From Planctomycetota bacterium (lineage in GTDB: Bacteria; Planctomycetota; PUPC01; DSUN01): 32,457 nucleotides of DNA. Positions 7,397 to 14,202 of this stretch are shown here, in pieces. Numbering within the stretch: position 1 is the first letter of the stretch; each line of letters starts with the position of its first letter. Under the pieces are notes generated by a model. The model searched no databases. It worked only from the letters and a program-made list of their open reading frames with translations, and was not told the DNA's origin. The stretch lies in the NCBI GenBank assembly GCA_016872875.1, contig VGYW01000032.1:1-32457 (forward strand), in the 5' to 3' direction. Position numbers and translations under genes: made by a program.

Positions 7397-9079
7397 ATGC
7401 GCAAGACCGCAAGGGTTTGTGTGGGGGTTTCCGTCCTCGTGGCGGCGCTGGCCCAGGCGGGCGAGTTCCGACGCCTGCCCGTGAAGGACTACCTCGATAA
7501 GATGAAGGCCGGCTGGATCGGCCAGATGGCGGGCGTCGGCTGGGGCGGCCCAACCGAGTTCCGCTACAAGGGCAAGGTCATCCCCGAAGATAAGATGCCC
7601 AAGTGGAACCCAGGGCTGATCAACCAGTTCAACCAGGACGACATCTATGTGGAGATGACGTTCCTGCGGACGCTGGAGCAGCACGGCTTCGAGGCCACGA
7701 TTCGCCAGGCGGGGATAGACTTCGCGAACAGCCGCTATCCGCTCTGGCACGCAAACAAGGCTGGCCGCGACACCCTCCGCCGCGGCATCGCACCGCCCGA
7801 CAGCGGCCACCCGCAATTCAACAAGCACGCCGACGACATTGACTACCAGATCGAGAGCGACTTCTCGGGCCTCATCGCCCCCGGGCTGCCGAACCTGGCC
7901 ATCGAGCTGGGCGAGAAGTTCGGGCGGCTGATGAACTACGGCGACGGGCTCTACGGCGGCCAGCTCTTCGGCGGCATGTACGCCGAGGCGTTCTTCGAGA
8001 GCGACCCCGTGAAGATCGTCGAGGCCGGCCTCCGATGCATCCCACAGGGCAGCCAATACGCCGAGTGCATCCGCGACGTGCTCAAGTGGCACAAGGAGAA
8101 CCCCAAGGAGTGGGAGAAGACTTGGCAGCTCATCAACGAGAAGTACCACGAGAACGCCGACTACCGCAAGGCGTCGTGCAGCGGCCCGAAGGGCGAGTTC
8201 AACATTGACGCGAAGATAAACGGCGCCTACGTCGTGATGGGCGTCCTCTACGGCGAACGCGACCTCGACAACACGATCCTCATCTCCACCCGCTGCGGTC
8301 AGGACTCGGACTGCAATCCGTCGTCCGCGGCGGGCGTGGTCTTCACCACGGTCGGCTTCGAGAAGCTCCCCGAGCGGTTCAAGTCGGCCCTCAACCCCGA
8401 GGGGAAGTTCAGCCACACCCCCTACAACTTCCCCACCCTCATCACGGTCTGCGAGAAGCTGGCACGCCAAGCCGTCGTCCGCGCCGGCGGCAAGATCGAG
8501 AAGGACGGCAAGGGCGAGGAGACCTTCATCATCCCCGTCCAGCCCCCCAAGCCCACCGCCCTCGAGCAGTGCTGGACGCCTGGCCCGGTCGCCAACAGCC
8601 GGTTCACCGAGGAGGAGATGAAGCAGATCGAGACCGTGGGCGGGGCGAAAGACATCCGCGACGCCGTGGCCAAGTTCGCCCCCGGCTGGCAGATCGCCAA
8701 CTGCGGCGACGCCGAGAACCCCGGCTTCCGCGAGCGGCTCGCGGGCAAGAAGAACGTCCTCGTCACACACCCCCTCAACCAGCAGACCCCCTGCGTGCTG
8801 AGCAAGAAGGTGGACGTTCCGCCGCTGAAGAAGACCTCCATCAAGCTCGTCGTCGGGCACGACCCGCGGGGCGACTGGGACCTCGTGGTGCGCGCCGACA
8901 ACAAGGAGATCGTCAGGAAGGCGGTCGGAAAGCAGACCGCCTACGACGGCTGGCTGGAGACGAAGGTGGACATCTCGGCCTTCCACGGCAAGAGCATCGT
9001 CGTGGAAGTCCTCAACCAGGCGAGCGGCTGGCGGTTCGAGACCGCCCACTGGGCCGAGCTCGCCATCGTGATCGAGTGA
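7397..9079 (+). CDS. Secreted ADP-ribosylglycohydrolase family protein (560 aa)
   Basis: A signal peptide (MRKTARVCVGVSVLVAALAQ, then AGEF) is followed by an ADP-ribosylglycohydrolase fold (DraG/ARH type, PF03747-like). Likely metal-binding acidic clusters are D81-D82 (NQDDIYVEMT, like the DDxxMT motif), D146-D147 (ADDID) and D303/D305 in RCGQDSDCN, matching the GxDxD signature near the C-terminal end of the fold. From about residue 400 a beta-rich tail (KKVDVPPLKKTSIKLVVG and WRFETAHWAEL) resembles an accessory carbohydrate-binding sandwich. Known ARH enzymes hydrolyse N- or O-glycosidic bonds to ribose. An exported version next to a ribose-type importer suggests action on an external glycoside or nucleotide-like substrate, but this is inference. 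It is the first gene of the operon, 12 bp before the binding-protein gene. Confidence 0.85.
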   Translation: MRKTARVCVGVSVLVAALAQAGEFRRLPVKDYLDKMKAGWIGQMAGVGWGGPTEFRYKGKVIPEDKMPKWNPGLINQFNQDDIYVEMTFLRTLEQHGFEATIRQAGIDFANSRYPLWHANKAGRDTLRRGIAPPDSGHPQFNKHADDIDYQIESDFSGLIAPGLPNLAIELGEKFGRLMNYGDGLYGGQLFGGMYAEAFFESDPVKIVEAGLRCIPQGSQYAECIRDVLKWHKENPKEWEKTWQLINEKYHENADYRKASCSGPKGEFNIDAKINGAYVVMGVLYGERDLDNTILISTRCGQDSDCNPSSAAGVVFTTVGFEKLPERFKSALNPEGKFSHTPYNFPTLITVCEKLARQAVVRAGGKIEKDGKGEETFIIPVQPPKPTALEQCWTPGPVANSRFTEEEMKQIETVGGAKDIRDAVAKFAPGWQIANCGDAENPGFRERLAGKKNVLVTHPLNQQTPCVLSKKVDVPPLKKTSIKLVVGHDPRGDWDLVVRADNKEIVRKAVGKQTAYDGWLETKVDISAFHGKSIVVEVLNQASGWRFETAHWAELAIVIE

Positions 9080-9091
9080 AAGGAAAAGACG

Positions 9092-10162
9092 ATGAGGAGA
9101 AGACTCGCCTCCAAGCTACTTGCCCGTGGGCTGTGCGCCCTGGCGGCGGCCGGCCTCATCGCCGGCTGCGGCTCCGACGACCAGCCGAAGACTGACGGCA
9201 AGCCCCGCCCGCGCGTGGCACTCATCATGAAATCGCTTGCCAACGAGTTCTTCAAGACCATGGAGGAGGGCGCGCGCAAGCACCACGAGAAGGACCCCAG
9301 CCGCTACGAGCTGATCATCAACGGCCTGAAGGACGAGCGCGACGTCGCCAAGCAGATCAGCATCGTAGAGCAGATGATCGCCCAGAAGGTCAACGCCATC
9401 GTCATCGCCCCGGCCGACTCCAAGGACCTCGTGGCCCCCTGCAAGAAGGCGCTCGACGCCGGGATCGTGGTGGTGAACATAGACAACGAGCTGGACGAGA
9501 AGACCATGGCAGACAAGGGGGTGAGGATCCCCTTCGTCGGCCCCAACAACCGCCTGGGCGCGCGCACGGCCGGCGAATGCCTCGCCAAGAAGCTCAGCAA
9601 GGGCGACAAGGTGGCCATCGTCGAGGGCATCCCCAACGCGAACAACGGCGTCATGCGCAAGATGGGCTTCGAGGCCGCCATGAACGAAGCCGAAATCAAG
9701 GTCGCCGACTCCCAGACCGCCTACTGGGAGACCGACAAGGCCGAGAAGGTCGTCGCCGGCATGCTCACCCGCCACCCCGACCTCAAGGCGGTTCTCTGCG
9801 CGAACGACTCCATGGCCCTCGGCGCCATCGCCGCGCTCAAGGCCGCCGGCAAGCTCGGCGCCATCTACGTCGTCGGCTACGACAACATCTCCGCCATCCA
9901 GGAGCACATCCTCGACGGCAAGGTCCTCTGCACCGTGGACCAGCACGCCGACGTCATCGCCGAGCAGGGCATCCGCCGCGCGCTCGACATCCTCGGCGGA
10001 CTCGTCAACCCCCAGGACCGCGACTACTACCACCTCGACACCAAAGTAGACCTCATAGACGCCGAGGCCCTCAAGAACAAGCCCGAGCCCAAGGCCGCCG
10101 CGCAGGAGCGCATTGCGCCCTCGGGTGCGACACAGCATCCGGCGGGGAAGGCCCCTCGTTAG
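9092..10162 (+). CDS. Ribose-type ABC transporter substrate-binding lipoprotein (356 aa)
   Basis: The protein starts with a lipoprotein signal peptide; the lipobox IAGC places the modified cysteine at residue 26. The body is a type I periplasmic binding protein (Peripla_BP_4/RbsB class) with PRVALIMKSLANEFF, QMIAQKVNAIVIAPADSK, ANDSMALGAIAALKAAG and VVGYDNISAIQEHILDGK. It captures a sugar or sugar-like ligand for the ATPase and permease encoded downstream. The ribosome-binding site is AAGGAAAAG in the 12-bp gap after the preceding gene. The last 18 or so residues (ERIAPSGATQHPAGKAPR) have no family counterpart and may come from a repeat-rich 3' region. Ligand identity is unknown; ribose or another pentose or inositol-like compound is possible. 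Confidence 0.9.
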   Translation: MRRRLASKLLARGLCALAAAGLIAGCGSDDQPKTDGKPRPRVALIMKSLANEFFKTMEEGARKHHEKDPSRYELIINGLKDERDVAKQISIVEQMIAQKVNAIVIAPADSKDLVAPCKKALDAGIVVVNIDNELDEKTMADKGVRIPFVGPNNRLGARTAGECLAKKLSKGDKVAIVEGIPNANNGVMRKMGFEAAMNEAEIKVADSQTAYWETDKAEKVVAGMLTRHPDLKAVLCANDSMALGAIAALKAAGKLGAIYVVGYDNISAIQEHILDGKVLCTVDQHADVIAEQGIRRALDILGGLVNPQDRDYYHLDTKVDLIDAEALKNKPEPKAAAQERIAPSGATQHPAGKAPR

Positions 10163-10345
10163 TGGCGCGGCCTTCAGGCCCTCTCTTCCCCCCGCATGAG
10201 GGATTGAGCGGGGGGCGCGTGGAAAACTCTGTCATTCTGAGCGGAGCGAAGTCGAAGAACCTCTCAAGGGAGCGAACCAGCGTGACAGAGCGCGCGCTCT
10301 TTCGTCGGGGTCCGCTCCCCTGAAAGGTGCTTCGGCAAGCTCAGC
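10163..10345 (+). repeat. Repeat-bearing gap between the binding-protein and ATPase genes
   Basis: This 183-bp spacer has no gene. It contains cattctgagcggagcgaagt near 10233 and gcttcggcaagctcagcatg near 10330. They resemble the two halves of a dispersed gammaproteobacterial- and planctomycete-type repeat. The second half supplies the ATG at 10346. Confidence 0.5.
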
Positions 10346-12448
10346 ATGACAGAGCAAGCATCTGATCATCCGAGCCTGATGGACGACCCCGACATCCTTC
10401 TCTCCATCGCCTCGCTCTGCAAGTCCTACGCGGCGCCCGCGCTCCGCGACGTCCACCTCGCGCTCCGACCCGGCGAGGTCCACGCACTCGTCGGCGAGAA
10501 CGGCGCGGGGAAGTCCACCCTCGCACGCATCATCGCCGGCGTCACGCGGCCCGACAGCGGCGCGATGGCCCTCCTCGGCCGCCCCTTCGCCCCCCACTCC
10601 AAGCGCGACGCCGAGCGCGCGGGCGTCCGCATGGTCATGCAGGAACTCCACCTCATCCCGAACCTCTCCGTCGCCGAGAACATCTTTCTCGACCGCCTCC
10701 CCACCTTCCCTCTCCCTTTCCTCTCTCCCACTCTCCCTCGGGGAGAGGACAGGGTGAGCGTGCCTTCCCCTCTCCCTCGGGGAGAGGGCAGGGTGAGCGT
10801 GCCTTCCCCTCTCCCTCGGGGAGAGGGCAGGGTGAGGGTGTCTTCCCCTCTCCCTCGGGGAGAGGGCAGGGTGAGGGTGTCTTCCGGCATCATAGACAAG
10901 CGCAGGCTCCACGCCCTGGCACGCGACGCGATGGCGCGCGTCGGCCTCGAAGGCGTGCCGCCCGACCGCCCGGTCCGCACCCTCGGCGTCGGACAGCAGC
11001 AGCTCGTCGAAATCGCCGCAGGACTCTCCGCCCATTGCCAACTCCTCATCCTCGACGAGCCGACCGCCGCCCTCACCGACTCCGAGGTCCGCCTCCTCTT
11101 CGCACAGATTCGCGCCCTCCGCGCCGCAGGCACATCCGTCCTCTACATCTCACACCGCCTCGAAGAAATCCAGCAGATCGCCGACCGTATCACCGTGCTC
11201 CGCGACGGCCGTGTCGTCGCTACCCGGACTGTGGGGGCCGCATCTCCCTGCACCGGAGGTAGGTCTGCGATTGTCGCGCTTTCGCGCGAAAGCGCGACAA
11301 TTGGCGCACCCCATTCGTCGCGGCATGAGCACCCGGCGCCCACAATAACTGAAGCCGCACCGGCCCCGGCGGGTGCCCAGCGGACCGTCGCGCTTTCGCG
11401 CGAAAGCGCGACGGTCCCGCCGGCCCCCTCACCGTCGCGTGAGGACGCGGCGCCCGCAATGAGCGAAGGCGCGCCGGCGAGTGCGGGTGCCTGCGCGATT
11501 GTCGCGCTTTCGCGCGAAAGCGCGACAATCCCCGCGGCCCCGCCATCGCCTCATGAGGAGGCGCCGCCCACCGCAGGGGTGACGATGGAGGAGATCATCC
11601 GCCTGATGGTTGGGCGCGACCTCGGCGAGGCCCAGCCGCAGGCGCGGCGCGAGCCGGGGCCTGTCGCACTCCGCGTCGCCGGCCTCTCGCGCGGCAGTGC
11701 CATCCGCGACGTGACCTTCGAGGTCCGCGAGGGCGAAATCCTCGGCCTGGCCGGCCTCATGGGCTCAGGCCGCACCGAGACACTCCGCGCCATCTTCGGC
11801 GCCGACAGGCCCGACGCAGGCCACGTCTGCCTCTACGGCTCCCCCACGCCCGCCCGCATCCGCTCGCCCCGCGACGCCGTCCGCCTCGGCATCGCGCTCC
11901 TCACCGAGGACCGCAAGCAGCAAGGGCTCTTCCTCCCGCTCTCCGTCCGCATCAACGCCACCCTCGCGCGCCTCCGCCAAGTGGCGCGGCACGGCTGGGC
12001 CATCGCCCCCGCCCGCGAGATGGCCGTCACCCGCGACCTCATCCGCGCGCTCGCCATCCAGTGCCGTTCCCCCGAGCAGCGGGCTGGCGAGCTCAGCGGC
12101 GGAAACCAGCAGAAGCTCGTCATCGCCCGCTGGCTCTTCCGGGACTGCCCCATCCTCCTCTTCGACGAGCCGACCCGCGGCATTGACGTCGCGGCCAAGT
12201 TCGAGGTCTACCGCCTCCTCGCCGACCTCGCCGCGCGCGGCAAGGCCGTCGTCGTCGTCTCTTCCGACCTCCTCGAGCTGATGAACATCTCTGACCGCAT
12301 CGCGGTCATGTCGGCCGGCCGCCTCGCCGCCACCTTTCGGCGCGGCGAGTGGACCCAGGACCGCATCATGCAGGCCGCCCTGAGCGGCTATCATGGTGTG
12401 GGGCAGGTAGCCCCCCTCCCGAAGGTTCCAATACCTTCGGGAGGTTAG
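10346..12448 (+). CDS. Sugar ABC transporter ATP-binding protein, RbsA/MglA-type, with two large repeat insertions (700 aa)
   Basis: This is a double-domain ATPase of the CUT2/ribose importer class. The first domain has Walker A GENGAGKST (50-58), signature GVGQQQLVEI (about 214-223), Walker B LLILDEP (233-239) and SVLYISHRLEEI. The second has a degenerate P-loop GLMGSGRTE (about 470), signature LSGGNQQKLVIARWL (from 583), Walker B ILLFDEPTRGID (from 603) and VVVVSSDLLELM. The family is normally about 500 residues. The excess is a 39-bp tandem array (residues about 120-180) and a 114-bp-period array between the two domains (residues about 293-412). Catalytic motifs are untouched. The C-terminus PLPKVPIPSGG is encoded by a hairpin repeat. 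ATG 10346 lies in a repeat; ATG 10379 (MDDPD) is an alternative start without a clear ribosome-binding site. Confidence 0.9.
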   Translation: MTEQASDHPSLMDDPDILLSIASLCKSYAAPALRDVHLALRPGEVHALVGENGAGKSTLARIIAGVTRPDSGAMALLGRPFAPHSKRDAERAGVRMVMQELHLIPNLSVAENIFLDRLPTFPLPFLSPTLPRGEDRVSVPSPLPRGEGRVSVPSPLPRGEGRVRVSSPLPRGEGRVRVSSGIIDKRRLHALARDAMARVGLEGVPPDRPVRTLGVGQQQLVEIAAGLSAHCQLLILDEPTAALTDSEVRLLFAQIRALRAAGTSVLYISHRLEEIQQIADRITVLRDGRVVATRTVGAASPCTGGRSAIVALSRESATIGAPHSSRHEHPAPTITEAAPAPAGAQRTVALSRESATVPPAPSPSREDAAPAMSEGAPASAGACAIVALSRESATIPAAPPSPHEEAPPTAGVTMEEIIRLMVGRDLGEAQPQARREPGPVALRVAGLSRGSAIRDVTFEVREGEILGLAGLMGSGRTETLRAIFGADRPDAGHVCLYGSPTPARIRSPRDAVRLGIALLTEDRKQQGLFLPLSVRINATLARLRQVARHGWAIAPAREMAVTRDLIRALAIQCRSPEQRAGELSGGNQQKLVIARWLFRDCPILLFDEPTRGIDVAAKFEVYRLLADLAARGKAVVVVSSDLLELMNISDRIAVMSAGRLAATFRRGEWTQDRIMQAALSGYHGVGQVAPLPKVPIPSGG
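10731..10886 (+). repeat. Four tandem 39-bp units with a ctctccctcggggagag palindrome, inside the ABC ATPase gene
   Basis: Units begin at 10731, 10770, 10809 and 10848, exactly 39 bp apart. Each encodes 13 residues of the form LPRGEGRVxVxSP. A degenerate lead-in (10704-10730) precedes them. The period is divisible by three, so copy-number change keeps the frame. Confidence 0.9.
11270..11530 (+). repeat. 114-bp-period tandem array with three perfect palindromes in the ABC ATPase gene
   Basis: Perfect 32-bp palindromes lie at 11270-11301, 11384-11415 and 11498-11529 (34 bp counting flanks, 11497-11530). Each is spaced exactly 114 bp from the next. The half-site is attgtcgcgctttcgc in copies 1 and 3 and accgtcgcgctttcgc in copy 2, with the matching change on the other arm. 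Spacers are recognisably related but diverged. The palindromes encode VALSRESAT each time. Confidence 0.95.
12415..12444 (+). repeat. Hairpin repeat forming the 3' end of the ABC ATPase gene
   Basis: The 12-bp perfect stem is cctcccgaaggt/accttcgggagg with loop tccaat. It encodes the last residues of the ATPase just before the TAG at 12446-12448. It is the mirror partner of 12583-12612. Confidence 0.85.
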
Positions 12449-12677
12449 GCTCTGGACGGCAACTCGTGGCGCCGCCGTCCCGGCGGCCCCGGGATGCCAG
12501 CGAGACGCTGGCGCTACACGTGCCGGCGTATTGTCGTACAGAGCCTGGCTGCGGCGCGCGCCTACACGCGGCGTGCCGGTATCCTCCCGAACGTATTGGA
12601 ACGTTCGGGAGGGCGCGGGTGGCGGCGTGTAGTTCCGCCCTCAGGCGGTCTTGGCTGACAATGGGGGAAGCAAGAGA
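12449..12677 (+). repeat. Hairpin-rich gap between the ATPase and permease genes
   Basis: This 229-bp spacer has no convincing gene. It holds three further hairpins: gccgcc-gtccc-ggcggc at 12471-12487, gccagcg-aga-cgctggc at 12496-12512 and a 12-bp stem at 12583-12612 (cctcccgaacgt/acgttcgggagg, loop attgga). The last loop is the reverse complement of the loop at 12427-12432. These structures could set different mRNA levels for ATPase and permease; that is inference. Confidence 0.7.
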
Positions 12678-13673
12678 ATGAGTGACCCAGATGAGCACGG
12701 GCAGAGCTTCGGGCGCCGCCTCTGGGCGGCCGTCTCCGAATACGTCGGCCTCCTCGCCGTCCTCGCCGCACTCCTCATCATCTTCGGCCTCCTGGCGCGC
12801 AACTTCCTCACCCTCGGCAACCTCACGATGATCGCGAACCAGAACCCCTACACCATCGTGCTCGCCGTGGGGATGACCTTCGTGCTGATCGTCGGGGGCA
12901 TTGACCTCTCGGTCGGCTCCGTCCTCGCCCTCAGCATCGCCGTCATGGGCCTCGTGCTCACCGAGATGAAGGGGCCGCTCGCCCTCCCCGTGGGCCTCCT
13001 GGCCTGCCTGGCCGTGGGCACCCTCTGCGGCGCCGCCAACGGCGCGCTCACCATCGCCTGGCGCCTCCCCTCCTTCATCGTCACCCTCGGAATGCTCGAG
13101 ATGGCGCGCGGCGGAGCCTACTTCGTCACCCAGATGCGCACCATCGAGTTCGGGCGCAAGGTGGCGGCCATCGCGGACCTCTCCTGCTTCGGCCTCTCCC
13201 TCTGGTTCCTCGTCGCGCTGGGCATCGTGGCCCTCGGGCAACTCGTCCTCCAGCGCACCGTCTTCGGCCGCTACGTGGTCGCCGTCGGCACCAACGAGGA
13301 GGCCGTCAGGCTGTCCGGCATAGACCCTCGCCCCGTCAAGTTCACCGTCTTCACCCTCTGCGGCTTCCTCACCGGCGTGGCGGCAGTGATGTACGCCTTT
13401 CACATCCCCTCCGCGAGTGCGAGCCGCGGCCACAACTTCGAGCTCGAGGCCATCGCCGCCGTCGTCATCGGCGGCACCAGCCTGATGGGGGGACGCGGCA
13501 GCGTCGTCGCATCGCTCCTGGGCGTCCTCATCATGGCCGTCCTCCTCTCTGGCCTCTCCGCGTTGGGAGTCCCGGAGGACTACAAGCGCGTCGTCACCGG
13601 CTTCGCCATCGTCGCCGCCGTCGTCGGCGACTACTACCGCCGCCGCATGGCCGCGGGGGCAGAGGACAGATGA
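12678..13673 (+). CDS. Ribose-type ABC transporter permease (331 aa)
   Basis: This is an integral membrane permease of the BPD_transp_2 family (RbsC/XylH class) that forms the sugar channel with the ATPase upstream. Hydrophobic segments run throughout (for example VGLLAVLAALLIIFGLLA and YTIVLAVGMTFVLIVGG). The conserved motif GGIDLSVGSVLALS follows residue 70. The C-terminal family signature EAIAAVVIGGTSLMGGRGS is present, then GVLIMAVLLSGLSALGV. I chose ATG 12678 because GGGGGAAG lies eight bases upstream; a TTG at 12651 in the same frame would add nine residues. The length is normal, with no repeat insertion, unlike the ATPase. With the lipoprotein and ATPase it makes a complete importer; no sugar kinase gene follows. 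Confidence 0.9.
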   Translation: MSDPDEHGQSFGRRLWAAVSEYVGLLAVLAALLIIFGLLARNFLTLGNLTMIANQNPYTIVLAVGMTFVLIVGGIDLSVGSVLALSIAVMGLVLTEMKGPLALPVGLLACLAVGTLCGAANGALTIAWRLPSFIVTLGMLEMARGGAYFVTQMRTIEFGRKVAAIADLSCFGLSLWFLVALGIVALGQLVLQRTVFGRYVVAVGTNEEAVRLSGIDPRPVKFTVFTLCGFLTGVAAVMYAFHIPSASASRGHNFELEAIAAVVIGGTSLMGGRGSVVASLLGVLIMAVLLSGLSALGVPEDYKRVVTGFAIVAAVVGDYYRRRMAAGAEDR

Positions 13674-13905
13674 CAGAGGACAGTGGTCAGTGGTCAGTCG
13701 TCAGTGGAAGGTAGGGCGTGCACGCATGCACGCGAAACGCGGCACCCGAACCGCAAACCGGATCTCTCACGCAGAGGCGCAGAGGGGGCAAGGAGAGGCA
13801 GCAGACAAGAGGGACCTCACCACAGAGGCAACACGCGAACATACCCTCGCGGTGCCCCTTTCCCGAAGCTCTTCGTGTCGTAGTGGAAGGGGTCAATCTC
13901 CGTGA
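13674..13905. repeat. Gene-free stretch of short dispersed repeats
   Basis: The 232-bp gap lies between the converging permease and antitoxin-like genes. It holds a run of gtcagtggtcagtcgtcagt type (13680-13710), gcacgcatgcacgcg, and acgcagaggcgcagaggggg near 13770 with a related caccacagaggcaacacg near 13818. No credible coding frame or clear terminator was seen. Confidence 0.5.
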
Positions 13906-14202
13906 TCACGATGGTCGCCTCGCATGATAAGCGGAGCCCATGCGATTCTCGTGGTAATCCCTTCTCCACCGCTCTGGTTTGACGGCCTCGCTAGCGAAGT
14001 GTTCAGGAGAGAACGGTCTGAGGGCTTCATTGACGGCTTCGTCATTGGGGAAGGCCTTCGCTACGTCGGGCGCGAGCAAGGCCAGGTTGGTGCCGGCGCG
14101 ATAGCGCCGGCAGTACTTCCCGCGTACGCCTCCCTTCATCTTCGAGAAGTCGTACTCCGCGCGAAAGCCGTCATCAGTCTCAGATCGTGTTGCCTTCCTC
14201 AA
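13906..14202 (-). CDS. Small antitoxin-like protein with DFSKMKGGVRGKY motif (98 aa)
   Basis: The core DFSKMKGGVRGKYCRRYRAG, followed by NLALLAPDVAKAFPNDEAVNEALR, matches a widespread family of small proteins. These usually sit beside toxin-like partners or alone, and I regard them as probable antitoxins. The start TTG overlaps the transketolase stop by four bases (TTGA), implying translational coupling; an internal ATG in DFSKM would give a shorter form. The C-terminal 30 residues (FSPEHFASEAVKPERWRRDY and beyond) extend past the usual family end and could be a read-through tail. No toxin gene is adjacent in the window, so it may be an orphan or a regulator. Family recognition is good, function uncertain. 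Confidence 0.7.
   Translation of the reverse strand: MRKATRSETDDGFRAEYDFSKMKGGVRGKYCRRYRAGTNLALLAPDVAKAFPNDEAVNEALRPFSPEHFASEAVKPERWRRDYHENRMGSAYHARRPS

Noticed and set aside
7253..9049. 598-residue minus-strand frame opposite the ARH-like gene
   Set aside because: It mirrors the plus-strand gene, is rich in L, V, E and G without motifs, and the plus-strand gene has clear family signatures and a signal peptide.
11270..11530. Regularly spaced palindromes considered as a CRISPR array
   Set aside because: Period is 114 bp, spacers are related to each other, only three units exist, and the array lies in frame inside an ABC ATPase with no cas genes.
10346..12448. Considered two separate ATPase genes split by the central repeat array
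   Set aside because: The frame is continuous with no stop or new ribosome-binding site, and double-domain ATPases are normal for this importer class.
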